Assembly: GCF_000003195.3 (NCBI RefSeq)
Contig: NC_012874.2
Coordinates: 59,375,448 to 59,439,447 of the forward strand
Length of the DNA: 64,000 nucleotides
Direction: 5' to 3'
Origin: Sorghum bicolor
Lineage: Eukaryota; Streptophyta; Magnoliopsida; Poales; Poaceae
Part shown: in pieces, positions 10,909 through 21,748 of the stretch
Layout of the letters: each line of letters starts with the position of its first letter
How positions within the stretch are numbered: position 1 is the stretch's first letter
The notes under the pieces: model-generated
What the model saw: the letters and a program-made list of their open reading frames with translations, nothing else
Databases searched by the model: none
What the model was told of the DNA's origin: nothing
Translations under genes and position numbers: made by a program

Positions 10909-11396
10909 GGCCTTGTTTACTTCCCAAATTTTTTGCAAAATTGCTACAGTATCTCTTTCGTTTGTATGTGACAAATATTGTCCAATCATGAACTAACTAG
11001 GCTTAAAAGATTCGTCTCGTCAATTTCGACCAAACTGTGTAATTAGTTTTTATTTTCGTCTATATTTAATACTCTATGCATACGTCTAAAGATTTGATGT
11101 GACGAAAAATCTGAAAAATTTTGCAAAATTTTTTAAAACTAAGGGCTTGTTTAGTTCCCAAAAAATTTTGCAAAATTTTTCAGATTTCCCGTCACATCGA
11201 ATCTTTAGACACATACATGAAGTACTAAATATAGACAAAAATAAAAACTAATTGCACAGTTTGGTCGGAATTGACGAGACAAATCTTTTGAGGCTAGTTA
11301 GTCCATGATTGGATAATATTTGTCAAATACAAACGAAAGAGCTACAGTGTCCATTTTGCAAAATATTTTGGAACTAAACAAGGCCTAAACAAGGCC
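10909..11396. mobile_element. MITE of the GGCCTTGTTTAG family, split by a second copy
   Basis: The left end GGCCTTGTTTACTTCCC is at 10909. The right end AAACAAGGCC (11387-11396) is separated from the body because another family member (11143-11385) inserted into its right terminal repeat. Confidence 0.85.
11143..11385. mobile_element. MITE inserted inside another MITE
   Basis: Ends GGGCTTGTTTAGTTCCC and GGAACTAAACAAGGCC are flanked by TAA on both sides (11140-11142, 11386-11388). It lies in the opposite orientation to its host MITE, so together they form a long imperfect palindrome. Confidence 0.88.
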
Positions 11397-11489
11397 GTAC
11401 GTGCAAGTGCACGCATACATACATGTCCCTCGGTTCCCTAAACAAGTCTATCCTCTTTTTTTTTTTCAAATCCGCCGATTCTCAATTCA

Positions 11490-11721
11490 GGACTTGTTTA
11501 GTTTCGCAAAAATTTTCAAGATTTTCCGTCAAATCAAATCTTTGGTCGCATGCATGAAACATTAAATATAGACGAAAATAAAAACTAACTGCACAGTTTA
11601 CCTGTAATTTGTGAAATAAATCTTTTGAGCCTAATTACTCTATGATTGGACAATGTTTGTCAAATAAAAACGAAATGCTACAGTAACCAAAAACAAAAAT
11701 TTTTGCCAACTAAACAAGACC
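11490..11721. mobile_element. MITE of the GGCCTTGTTTAG family
   Basis: Ends GGACTTGTTTAGTTTCG and CCAACTAAACAAGACC, with TSD TCA on each side (11487-11489, 11722-11724). Confidence 0.85.
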
Positions 11722-11724
11722 TCA

Positions 11725-12520
11725 GACCCAAGTTGAGCCACACAAGGAGCCTGCTCCTCTCCAAGGTGGCAGGTCTTGCCGAGTCTCAAGGCCACACGCA
11801 TCACAATGCCACGCATGACGACCTCACCGGAGTACAGTACATTGCACGCGGAGGCGTACATACATACGTGCTCTAATTAACCTTTTTGTCTCCGTGCATT
11901 GCATGCTTGCTTAGTTTGCTCAACCAAGGCATGCAAAGGAATCTTTTACATTACCGGAGAGAGCTAGCATGTGATGTGTGTGCCAATGTCAGGCACAGCT
12001 CAGAGTCTGAAACGAAGGAAAAGGTCTGATTGGTAGTATAGCATGTGTGTTTAGCTTAAGGTTTGAAGGGGGGTTAATTAAACTAATGGGATGCTGCAGA
12101 AGTACAGATGCATATGGGTAGAAGATAAGGAGAGGAGATAAGCCCTAGGAAGAATTGTTTTGTTAATTTCATATGTTAGTTAACCAATGCAAGTGACAGT
12201 AGCTTAATTAGCTTTATTAGTGCCGGTGTGTTTAGAGCGCAGAAACTTCCTAGGAGTTTCACTTTCACATGAACGAGCTCGATTTCAGCAAAAAAAAAAA
12301 AAAAAAAAAGAAGAAGAAGAAGAAGGAATTCACGCGCTGATGATCGAATTTATTTGCTTTTTTTTATTATCCCGGCCGATTGTGCATGGAAGAATGTTGC
12401 TCTTTGCAGAGTACATGTACATGAAGGAGCAAGGTGCGCATTCGGGTCTGTTTGGTTCGTCGCCTGACAAGCTTGCTGGGCAAAAGTAACATCATTTTTA
12501 ATTTTTTCTAGTGATGTGGG
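11725..12520. other. Intergenic, no supported gene
   Basis: It contains an A-rich run followed by AAG repeats (about 12289-12325). The open frame over this repeat is low-complexity and was not called. Confidence 0.55.
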
Positions 12521-12659
12521 GTTTTTCTAGTGTTTTAGCATTCAAAATTTAATATAAACTTTCCCTAATAAATACCTTCTAGTGTGAATTCTCTAGTGTT
12601 TTAAGTAGTGGTAGTGTTTTATTACCACTAGAAGAGCTCTACCATTTTAGTAGTGCTAG
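12521..12659. mobile_element. Small MITE-like repeat (TTTTTCTAGTGTTTTAG family), copy 1
   Basis: The sequence TTTTTCTAGTGTTTTAG... ACTAGAAGAGCTCTACCA TTTTAGTAG resembles that at 14633-14770, indicating two dispersed copies of one small repeat. Partial inverted complementarity is visible. TSD not resolved. Confidence 0.55.
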
Positions 12660-12784
12660 CTCTATAGGCTACTAGAAATGGATATCGGGAATTGCTTCAT
12701 GAGGCAGGCAAAGCTTTCTAGGGTCCAATCCAAACATGCCCTCAATCCTTGATGTGAGCTATCTTGTGAGGTAAAGTTTATTTT

Positions 12785-12943
12785 GCCCTTAAGGGTATGT
12801 GCGCTCACTCTCCTACTCATTGGATTCGCTTGAGAAGTGTGCAAACACACATCTCAATGTAAAACTGCTTTAAGATGTGTGTTTACATACTTTTCAAAAC
12901 GAATCCAATGGATGGGAGAGTGAGAGCATGTGCCATTAAGGGC
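12785..12943. mobile_element. Long inverted repeat, foldback-type MITE
   Basis: Two arms of about 70 bp (12785-12854 and 12873-12943) are inverted, imperfect copies beginning GCCCTTAA and ending in ACACACATCT. They flank an 18-nt loop, and complementarity continues a few bases outward. No coding sequence. Confidence 0.8.
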
Positions 12944-12997
12944 AAAAAACCGCCTTTTGTCTTGGGAGTACATTGAATTTTTAAGCTGTTATAACTA

Positions 12998-13187
12998 CTC
13001 CCTCCATACTCGTAATTCAAGTCGTTTTGGACAGCGACATGTCTCCAAAGCATAACTTTTCAAGACAAATCTATTCATATAGTTTTCACATTTTTAAACT
13101 CAACAACTTAATATTCATGATTTATATTTCTAATGTTTGAACCAACTCTTATCCTAACCGACTTGAATAACCAGTATGAAGGGGGAG
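12998..13187. mobile_element. Stowaway-like MITE
   Basis: It begins CTCCCTCCATACTCGT and ends ...AGTATGAAGGGGGAG, with TA on both sides (12996-12997, 13188-13189). This is the usual TA-flanked Stowaway/Mariner-type layout. Confidence 0.8.
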
Positions 13188-13243
13188 TACATAAAAAAGT
13201 TAAACTATGCCATAAATATGATGTTTGTTTATTACTCCATTAG

Positions 13244-13564
13244 GGCAATCCCAATGCAGAAACCAGCATAGTTTCTATAGACATTAATTATGGTGCCACC
13301 TAAGCATTTTGCTGATGTGGCAAGGTATTTATTGAAGAGAGAGAGCAAAAATCATAGAAACTGGGTCTAACTTAGAAACCATGTCTACGCGAAATCCAAG
13401 ACATGAAGTGATACGATTGGTTGAGAATGGAGAGAGAATGAATGTGATTGGATAACAAATTATTGTATAGAAAGTATCCATTGGGACCATAGTTTCTATA
13501 CATAGTGTCTATAGAAATTAATAAGTATAAAAACTACATGTAGTTTCTAGCATTGGGAGTGCCC
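13244..13564. mobile_element. PIF/Harbinger-like MITE (GGGCAATCCCAATG ends)
   Basis: Left end GGGCAATCCCAATGCAG and right end CATTGGGAGTGCCC form terminal inverted repeats flanked by TTA (13241-13243 and 13565-13567). The next element begins directly after the right TTA. Confidence 0.75.
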
Positions 13565-13567
13565 TTA

Positions 13568-13773
13568 GGGCACTCACAATGCAGACTCTATCATAGAGTC
13601 TAAAGTTATTTATTATCTCGAACAATGTGGACTTGGAGTCTAAATAAGACTTGGAGTCTTATTTTTTCTACCTCTTTCTTCAATAAATATGTTGTCACAT
13701 CAGCAAAATACCATAAATAATATGTAGTTAATTGTCTTGGACTCTGTGATAGAGTATTGTATTGTGAGTGCCC
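13568..13773. mobile_element. PIF/Harbinger-like MITE, adjacent second copy
   Basis: Ends GGGCACTCACAATGCAG and CAATACAATACTC-type complement closing in GTGAGTGCCC, flanked by TTA on both sides (13565-13567, 13774-13776). The left TTA is shared with the element at 13244-13564. Another GGGCATCCCCAATGG end starts at 13777. Confidence 0.75.
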
Positions 13774-13776
13774 TTA

Positions 13777-13985
13777 GGGCATCCCCAATGGACCTCAAAT
13801 TTCCAACATAACTGAATTTCTCTTAGTTGCAAGGGTGTTAGACTACTGAGCTAGTGGCGGAGAAATAGATAGTCTCGCACTCGCGCACGTCTTTCAAAAA
13901 TTTCTCTCAATAAGGCGTTCCCAATGGACCTCAAATGTCGCCAGCATGCATAGCTGAATTTCTATTGGTTAGAAGGGTTACAAAC
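13777..13985. mobile_element. Further fragments of the CCCAATGGACC-type repeat
   Basis: GGGCATCCCCAATGGACCTC at 13777 and GCGTTCCCAATGGACCTC near 13914 are two direct copies of one repeat end with an ACTGAATTTCT body. Right ends are not clear. Confidence 0.5.
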
Positions 13986-13987
13986 TA

Positions 13988-14238
13988 CTCCCTCCATCCC
14001 TATAAAAAAATTGTTTTGTACAAGGTTTAGATCAAATATTGAGAATATAAATCGTGAATAACTTTTGAGTTGTTGAATTTATAAATATTAAAACTATATG
14101 AATATTTGTCTTGAAAAATACTTTTATAAAAGTATACATATACCACTTTTTAATAAATATTTTTATAAAAAACAAGGAGTTAAAATTAGGTTTTGGAGAC
14201 CGTGTCATTGTCCTAAACGACTTTCTTTATGAGTATGG
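13988..14238. mobile_element. Stowaway-like MITE, degraded
   Basis: It begins CTCCCTCCATCCC after TA and ends near GAGTATGGAG before the next MITE. The GGAGACCGTGTCAT phrase occurs at both 14194 and 14237, a short local duplication at its right edge. Confidence 0.55.
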
Positions 14239-14250
14239 AGACCGTGTCAT

Positions 14251-14493
14251 GGCCTTGTTTAGTTCCAAATTCTTTTGCAAAATAGGAATAGTAGCACTTT
14301 CGTTTGTATTTGACAAATATTATCCAATTATAGACTAACTAGGCTCAAAAGATTCGTCTCGTCAATTCCGACTAAACTGTGCAATTAGTTTTAATTTTTA
14401 TCTATATTTAATACTCCATGTATATGTCTAAAGATTCGATGTGACGAGAAATCTGAAAAATTTTGCAAAATTTTTCATGAACTAAACAAGGCC
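14251..14493. mobile_element. MITE of the GGCCTTGTTTAG family
   Basis: Near-perfect ends GGCCTTGTTTAGTTCC and GAACTAAACAAGGCC, with the typical interior. TSD not clean. Confidence 0.85.
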
Positions 14494-14632
14494 GTCTTGC
14501 ATGTTTTTTTTCTCGAAAACTTATCTCTCACAACTGTGGTCTGACGTTTCCTTTTTTAATATTTTGGAAGTTCAAGTCGCTACTGATTCATTCATCTCCC
14601 TTGCACAACCACAATTTACTAATTTTAGGTAG

Positions 14633-14770
14633 ACTTTTTCTAGTGTTTTAGTATTTAAAATTTAGTATAAAATTTTTCTACTAAAATATCTCTCAGTATG
14701 ATTTTTTAGTGCTTTGACTAGTGGTACTATTTAAAATCATTAGAAAAATTCCACTATTTTGATAGTATTG
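14633..14770. mobile_element. Small MITE-like repeat, copy 2
   Basis: Related over its length to 12521-12659 (shared CTTTTTCTAGTGTTTTAG start and TTCCACTATTTT right part). Confidence 0.55.
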
Positions 14771-14809
14771 AGGACGCCCTTAGAGATAGAAGAATAGAAA
14801 GGACAATAA

Positions 14810-15052
14810 GGCCTTGTTTACTTTCACCCAAAATCCAAAAACTTTTTAAGATTCTCCGTCACATCGAATCTTTAGACGCATGCATAAAGTATTAAATATA
14901 AACGAAATTAAAAACTAATTATACAGTTTGGTCGAAATTTACAAGATGAATTTTTTGAATCTAGTAAGTTCATAATTAGATAATAATTACTATAAACAAA
15001 CGAAAGTGCTACAGTGTTCCGAAAAAATTTCGGCAAGATACTAAACAAGGCC
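14810..15052. mobile_element. MITE of the GGCCTTGTTTAG family, TSD TAA
   Basis: Ends GGCCTTGTTTACTTTCAC and ACTAAACAAGGCC are flanked by TAA at 14807-14809 and 15053-15055. Confidence 0.88.
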
Positions 15053-15236
15053 TAAAGGCCGGAGCATATTTTTTAGCCAGCTCACATCCTTCGGAACCAT
15101 GGACGAGACGGAATACAGAAGGCAGTGCTGATGTGCCTCGATCGAGAAGACTTTGACCAAACGGTGCTGCACACAACATAGCCACCGCTTGGACTACAGT
15201 TACCATGCCACTATCTCATCCTCCGTTTCCAACTAA

Positions 15237-15480
15237 GGCCTTGTTTAGTTCCCACCAAAAACCAAAAAGTTTTCAAGATTTTCCGTCACATCGAATCTTA
15301 CGGCATATGCATGAAGCATTAAATATAGACGAAAACAAAAACTAATTACACAGTTTGTCTGTAAAATCACAAGACAATTCTTTTAATCCTAGTTAATTTA
15401 TGATTGAACAATATTTACCACAAACAAACGAAAGTGTTACAGTAGCGAAATCCAAAAACATTTCACATCCAAACAAGGCC
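15237..15480. mobile_element. MITE of the GGCCTTGTTTAG family, TSD TAA
   Basis: Ends GGCCTTGTTTAGTTCCC and CAAACAAGGCC are flanked by TAA at 15234-15236 and 15481-15483. Confidence 0.88.
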
Positions 15481-15891
15481 TAATTCCTCTGCCCACTAGT
15501 ACTCCCGGCACTTGAGCTGTTGAGCACTTGGCCTGGCCACACAAATTAACACAACGCAGTCTCTGGATGGACTAAGTACCAGCTAGTGGACGTCACTCCT
15601 CGAGGACATGCATGCATATGTTCTTTTCATTTCAGAATGCAATTTTAATATAATAGTGAGTTAAACTATCTTAAATTCAATTAAATTTATATAAAATTTT
15701 TAATATTCATGATACCAAATATTTATCGTTAGATTCATCATAGAATATAATTTCATAGCATACCTATTAGGTGTCATAATTAGACTTTTCTGTCAAATTT
15801 GGTCAAGGTTTAAACTTCAAATAATTTGATTGAAGATAAAACTACTGCTCCCACCCAAAAAGAATGTAAATATCCTCTTTTTTTTTGCATA

Positions 15892-16134
15892 GGCCTTGTT
15901 TAGTTCACCCCGAAATCCAAAAAGTTTTCAAGATTCCCCGTCACATCGAATCTTGCGGCACATGCATGAAGCATTAAATATAGACGAAAATAAAAACTAA
16001 TTACACAGTTTGTCTGTAAATCGCGAGACGAATCTTTTGATCCTATTTAGTTCATAATTGGACAATATTTGTCAAATAAAAACAAAAGTGCTACAGTAGC
16101 GAAATCCGAAATTTTTTTTGAACTAAACAAGGCC
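15892..16134. mobile_element. MITE of the GGCCTTGTTTAG family, TSD ATA
   Basis: Ends GGCCTTGTTTAGTTCACC and GAACTAAACAAGGCC are flanked by ATA on each side (15889-15891 with one base of uncertainty, and 16135-16137). It appears to lie inside an older Stowaway-like sequence, since fragments of that type are on both sides. Confidence 0.82.
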
Positions 16135-16433
16135 ATAGTCAATAGTATCAGTCTTAAGTTTGACTAGTGGGTCTATAAAAAGTAGTATAGTATAAACATT
16201 TTATCTCTAAACATATTCCATAATTATTTGATAATACCTATTATACGTACGCATCATAAAAATAACATTATTAAATTATTCGACCAGACATGAGATTGAA
16301 CGACTCGTCATCGAGGGGGAAAAAACCGAGATTTATGGTTTTTTTTGTCCAATAGATAGAGGGAATATTGCATGCTTTTTTTACAGCCTATCATGGCAGA
16401 GGCGCAGACCAATCTGCCGCTGCACAGTCCAAC

Positions 16434-16435
<2 letters not shown>

Positions 16436-16476
<41 letters not shown>
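16436..16476. repeat. (GA)n microsatellite, about 20 units
   Basis: An uninterrupted GA dinucleotide run. The Arg-Glu and Ser-Leu open frames over it are artefacts of the repeat. Confidence 0.97.
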
Positions 16477-16481
<5 letters not shown>

Positions 16482-16924
16482 CGCACGCACGCGAGCCATG
16501 CACTGCCTGCACTGCACGGACCGGCGCCGCGGAAAACGACGGCGGCGAACAACACAACAGGCCGCGCGCCGGTGCCGCAGTCAGTCGCTGCCGCATCGTT
16601 GTCGTCGTCTGCGCGCAGACTATTCGTCCGTTCCTTTGCATGCACTGACAGTGATGCATGCCGCCGCACGCGCGCCATGCATGCATGCATGGTCTGGTCG
16701 GTCCCGCGCATATACTCCAGTCTTCGTTCCACGGCATGCGCTTGGACTCCCGCCGTTAACAGAGGTGTTAATGTGTTCTCCAACCTCAATACATCAATTT
16801 TCATGGCCGGTTGCATGACCGCCTCTAAAAAAATAGATGATTTTAGGGACCCTTTGGTTAGAAACGCGGTTTGGAAACTGGCTTTCTACAAACCAAAACT
16901 GAAATCTGATCAATCCTAGAAATA

Positions 16925-17167
16925 TGCCTTGTTTAGTTCCAAAAATTTTTGGGAAATTGGCACCGTAACACTTTCGTTTTTATTTGATAAATATTGTCCA
17001 ATCATAAACTAACTAGGCTCAAAAGATTCGTCTCGTCAATTCCGACCAAACTGTGCAATTAGTTTTTATTTTCTTCTATATTTAATACTTCATGCATGTG
17101 TTTAAAAATTCGATGTGACGGGAAATCTAAAAAATTTTGTAAATTTTTTTTGGAACTAAACAAGGCC
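16925..17167. mobile_element. MITE of the GGCCTTGTTTAG family, TSD ATA
   Basis: Ends TGCCTTGTTTAGTTCC (first base changed) and GGAACTAAACAAGGCC are flanked by ATA at 16922-16924 and 17168-17170. Confidence 0.85.
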
Positions 17168-17523
17168 ATACTATATTAAAAAGAACAGGTGATCTGCATG
17201 TTTGCCAGATTGCAGGAAAAGAAGACTGAGCAACTCAAACTGCTTGGCTAAAATTAGTAGCCAAATTTTATTGTTTAGCCAATAGAAAAGTTATTAAAAA
17301 AAAGAAGAGATCCACAACAGTCTTGTTATTTTACAAAATTAGGTATCAAGCGTCCGTGGTTGGCTATATATGGCCACCGAAAATTAAGGAATAACCAGCT
17401 TGCTATTTTACAAAATCAGGTAGCACATTTGTTGGAGCTTACTTTTTGCTATACAAATGCTAAAATTGCCACTACAACAAGAATAGCCAAGCTGTTGGAG
17501 TTGCTTTAACCGCATATCTTTTA

Positions 17524-17784
17524 CTCCCTTCATCCCAAATTATAAGTCATTCCAAAAATTTTAGAGAGTCAAAGAATCTAAAGTTTGACCAAATTTATAT
17601 AATAAAATAATAATATTCATGATATCAACTAAGTGTCATTAGATTTTTCATTAGTTATATTTTTTATAATATATCTATTTGATATCATAAATCTGTATAA
17701 TTTTTTTCTATAATTTTGATCAAACTTGAAATCCTTTGACTCTTCAAGATTCTTGGAATGACTTATAATTTAGAATGAAAAGAG
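17524..17784. mobile_element. Stowaway-like MITE
   Basis: It begins CTCCCTTCATCCCAAATTATAAG after TA and ends CTTATAATTTAGAATGAAAAGAG before TA. The terminal inverted repeats are about 20 bp with a few mismatches. Confidence 0.8.
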
Positions 17785-17822
17785 TAGTATAATAGATCAC
17801 TTCTGAAATTTCTAAACAGCTA

Positions 17823-17970
17823 TTCCCTTCATTCCAAATTATAATTTATTTTAACTTTTCTAGATACATAGGTTTTATTATGTAATAGCTAGATATAATC
17901 TACATCAAAGTAAAAATAAACATTATGTATCTAAAAAAACAAAACAAATTACAATTTAAAACAGAGGGAG
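17823..17970. mobile_element. Stowaway-like MITE, short
   Basis: It begins TTCCCTTCATTCCAAATTATAA and ends TTACAATTTAAAACAGAGGGAG, with TA on both sides (17821-17822, 17971-17972). Confidence 0.75.
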
Positions 17971-17972
17971 TA

Positions 17973-20585
17973 CTAGTCGTCAGCCCAAAATAATTTGCGA
18001 TCTAGTCAGCTAAATTTCGCTACGTGTCCGATTGAAGCCATGATTCATGTCTTGGGCTGAATCCTTGTGCTGGATTGCGCCTATTTGTTTCCGTTCGTGG
18101 ACCTTTTTGGCCCAGTCCTTCGCCACGCCAAGGGTGGAATGGTGGGTTATATACGAGTAGAAATGACATTTTGCTAAAAAAACGAGTAGACCTGACGTGG
18201 GTCACTGGGTCGGTTTAAATTTAATTTTTTTCAAAAAAGAAGTTATTTGAGGTGTCCTAGTTTTCTAATTTGTTTTAGGTTTCATTGGCATTAAAAAACC
18301 ATGTCTATCCTGTCCAATTTAGAATAAATAGTGGGTTTATTTCAAGTTGAGCATAGCTCATCTAGTAGTGTTCCTTATGATAGAAACCTACCTACCTGGT
18401 TAAATCCTCGACTTGATATGTATCAGTTGTGATTCACAAATAAACATAATGGATTTATTTTTCCTGTCCATTTCCTTTTAAAAAGTGTATTTTGACAATC
18501 ATTCAACTTCTTTTGCATAAAGTAATACTCCTACCTTTTCACTTTCACTATTTGGGAAGAATCACTCTCATTAGTTGTATATGTTGAGCAGTAATATTTA
18601 TGATTTAACTAAACATAACAATTTTGTTCTTGATACAGTATATAATATGTCTTGTACGATCTGTGAGCTCGATGGGCTGTGCTTCCTGCGGTTGCAGCGT
18701 GCTTTAGAGACACAACTACAGTAAAGTTCTTGTGCAATTGTATTAGCAGCAGCTGCAGCCACGAGCCCACAACCACAACAAGCAGAAGTCATATATTATC
18801 CTCATAGCCTGTTATATTTCTTTTATTTTATTATTTTTGCATGAGGGCAGAATTAAATGGACCTTTCTTGATTTACTTTTTCAGTATCATGTTGACGTCA
18901 ACATATTGCTTTAAGCATGACATCTGAAATGGTATCTAAAAGAAAGAAAACAGAGACCCGAGAAAAGTGTTGACATAAGTGCTAACTTTATCATCTTTGT
19001 GCTATTATTTTAGCTATGAAAATGACTATTGACTTTGTACGTGTTTTTCAGGTTTTAGGCATGAATTATTCTAGTACTTTTCAGAGTTATAGTACTACTT
19101 TGCATACAGTTTCTTTTTTTAAAAAAAAAAATATTAGTGTTACAAGAATTTTGGTTCCTACAAGTTTCATCCACTTTGAGTTATGCGCATGCTCCCACTT
19201 TCTCTCAATTGGGCCACTCTTGCCAATAAACAAGGCCCGTAGGCCCATCCGGTTGCAAGATACAATGCCTAGTAGGCCCGTGGCTTTGCATACACGTGCG
19301 TAAGAACTTGTCATCCGGTTGGAAAGGGTACAATGGCCCAAACTTGTCAAACTAAAATGGCAACCAACACGTCATAGGGATACAAAGAACTTTTGTTTTT
19401 AGTTTTTTATATATAGTTTCCCTAAATATAATGTACAGTCATCTAGATGATTTGTGGCTTAGAAATTTATTTGTCATTTGTTCCAATACATCTTGGAATT
19501 AAAATGATATCGTCGCTTGACGCGTCTTGAAATTGGACTTCATATAGTCATTGGACACATATTGTTCTACATGTATGAGTACGGGTTGTTACTCTAGGTT
19601 GCACATGGTCCATAGCTACACAATACGCTCGTGCTATTAGCACGTTGCACCCCCACTTTTTTGTGCTCCCGCTCGGTTTTGGCAGCGAAACATTGTCTTG
19701 GTCGCTGCCTATGACCGCCTCTAGCCCTATCTCAACGATATTCTCCAACTTTGCATAAGTGTCCCCCTCCCCCACCCTACTGTCCACGCGCCTCTACCAC
19801 CTCCTGCTTGACTTCAACGACGAAATACTGCCTCCACTGCCGTTCGTAATAGTCATCAACCCTAATCACAATATCTATCTCCTTCCTCTCAAGTCGATGC
19901 CCCTGCCATCCTGCTACCACCCTATATTGTCACCATCATCGTCCGTTCATTGGCCTCTTGAAACTTCCCTTTTATAGATGGACAACATAGAATTGCCCAA
20001 CCCCAACCCTGATGCTCTAACCACGAACTTCTCGACTCTTTAGAGGAGACATTGGGTCAGACATAAGGGCTAGTTGACTAGGATTTTCGTCTTACATGGA
20101 TGAGAGAGAAAACAACAAAAGCTCATCACTACAAATGTGTAACCCACTAATCGATTTGCATCTCACAAGACAAAGCACACTCCATCCACCATGTTCTCTC
20201 CGCTTCTTATCTTAAATAAGTAAACAAAATACTCTTCCGGATGGACCTACAGGGTGAGTTAGATTTCAAATAGATAGTGTATGTCTATTTCCATTAAAAA
20301 TCGCCCTAAATATGAGGGAGAGGTCTAGTTCCATTGAAAAATGCCATAAACCTGAGGGAGAGAGACACAAGGAAAGTAGAGGAAGATTATAATTTATGTG
20401 GTGTGAACCAATCAAAGTGAAAAGACATAACACAAACTCGCCCCCCACGTGCTTGATGTGTTAAGGGCCTATTTGGTTGGGCCCAGGCAACCTTGCTTGG
20501 GAGGAGCTGCAACCCTAGGTGTCCGATTTCAACCACTTGGGGCCAGGATTGCATCTGCAAACCTTGTCTGATTTCAAGTGCTTGA
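17973..20585. other. Intergenic, no supported gene
   Basis: Several 60-95 codon frames occur here (for example 19016-19303 plus, 18598-18792 minus), but none has a domain, start context or splice pattern I can support. The C-rich stretch at 19740-19930 is low-complexity. Confidence 0.5.
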
Positions 20586-21110
20586 GTATTAGGCACAAAA
20601 TAGAAGATCCTACCTGTCTGTTTTGTTCACAAGCTGAAACTGTTGGCCACCTTTTCTTTGATGAATGTGCTTGACAGACAGCTGTGGAGTTGGCTTTCTG
20701 AAGCTTTAAGGCCTTGTTTAGTTTAACCCAAAAACCAAAATCTTTTCAAGATTCCCTGTCACATCGAATCTTGCGGCATATGTAGAGCATTAAATATAGA
20801 CGAAAATAAAAACTAATTGCACAGTTTACCTGTAAATCACGAGATGAATCTTTTAAACCTAGTTACTCTATTATTGGATAATGTTTGTCAAATAAAAACG
20901 AAAGTGCTACAGTTTCGAAAACCGAAAAGTTTTCAGAACTAAACAAGGCCTAAATAAGTGTGTGGGTGACAATTTCCTGGCTGTAGGTACTATGTGGCTT
21001 AGTAATTCTTGGTGCTTAGTTCATAATATGATTTGTGCAGCTGCCCTGTGGGACTCTGGAAACTAAGAAACTAAGAATGGAGGCTCCTGTTGTAAGGTAA
21101 CATTGATGAT
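20586..21110 (+). pseudogene. LINE reverse-transcriptase C-terminal (zf-RVT) remnant
   Basis: Upstream of the MITE one frame reads IEDPTCLFCSQAETVGHLFF, the zinc-binding zf-RVT motif (CX2C...HLFF) found at the C-end of plant L1-type LINE polyproteins, then a stop. The frame-like signal resumes after the MITE (MWLSNSWCLVHN, ALWDS) as in LINE C-termini. The MITE at 20710-20950 interrupts it with a TAA duplication. Several stops and the lack of any upstream RT or endonuclease show a dead fragment. Confidence 0.7.
20710..20950. mobile_element. MITE of the GGCCTTGTTTAG family inside a LINE remnant, TSD TAA
   Basis: Ends GGCCTTGTTTAGTTTAACC and GAACTAAACAAGGCC are flanked by TAA at 20707-20709 and 20951-20953. 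LINE-derived coding signal is on both sides. Confidence 0.87.
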
Positions 21111-21473
21111 CCATGTTTAAATTGAGGATCCTGGCTACAAGACCACACAGGCTGCGTGGCAGCCCAGGTGGATGGTGTTGGGAAAAGTACCTCTACAGCC
21201 ATGAGCCATGCTCTAGACTGGCAGCAGGCCAACCTGCCGGCTGAATTGAAAGCTCATCTATGAACCACTCCGGTATGGAGAACGCTGCGGAGGATAAGTG
21301 AATCAATCTGTAACAATTCAAATCGGTTTGGCATATGTAATAGGCGTTTTTGTTGTCAGGTTTAACTTGCTGGTTTGGGTCCGTTTTTGCTGCTGTTTGG
21401 CTTTTCGGAGTAAACTGGATGCTGTATCTGAACTACACTGTTTCTGTGTTTGGTTAATACTTAGGCCCTGTTT

Positions 21474-21625
21474 GGTTCCTCTTGCTAAATTTTAGCTAGC
21501 TAAAATTATTTTAGCTACTCTTGAGTGATTAGTGGAAGTAAACTATTTTAACTCTTTTTAGTCAATGTGTTTGGAAGTTTAGCTACTAAAGTGACTAAAA
21601 TTTAGCAAGGAACCCAAATAGGCCC
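21474..21625. mobile_element. Tourist-like MITE
   Basis: Ends GGCCCTGTTTGGTTCC and GGAACCCAAATAGGCCC are inverted repeats around a 152-bp element, with TTA on the left and TAA on the right. It lies about 125 bp downstream of the amidase stop codon and so is possibly inside its 3' transcript. Confidence 0.75.
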
Positions 21626-21748
21626 TAAATCTAGAGCCTCACCCTCAAACTATATAAAAAAAATTCAGGCCCACTGATCGTCTTCAACTTCAGCTTCCAT
21701 AATGACCCTTGTGCTACCATCATCATCGCACCTCACCAGCAGCTTGCT

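Noticed and set aside
16368..16919. Long overlapping frames on both strands around the (GA)n run
   Set aside because: They exist because the dinucleotide repeat has no stops; no conserved domain and biased composition.
19759..19977. Pro/Leu-rich 72-codon frame
   Set aside because: Low-complexity, no domain, start or splice support.
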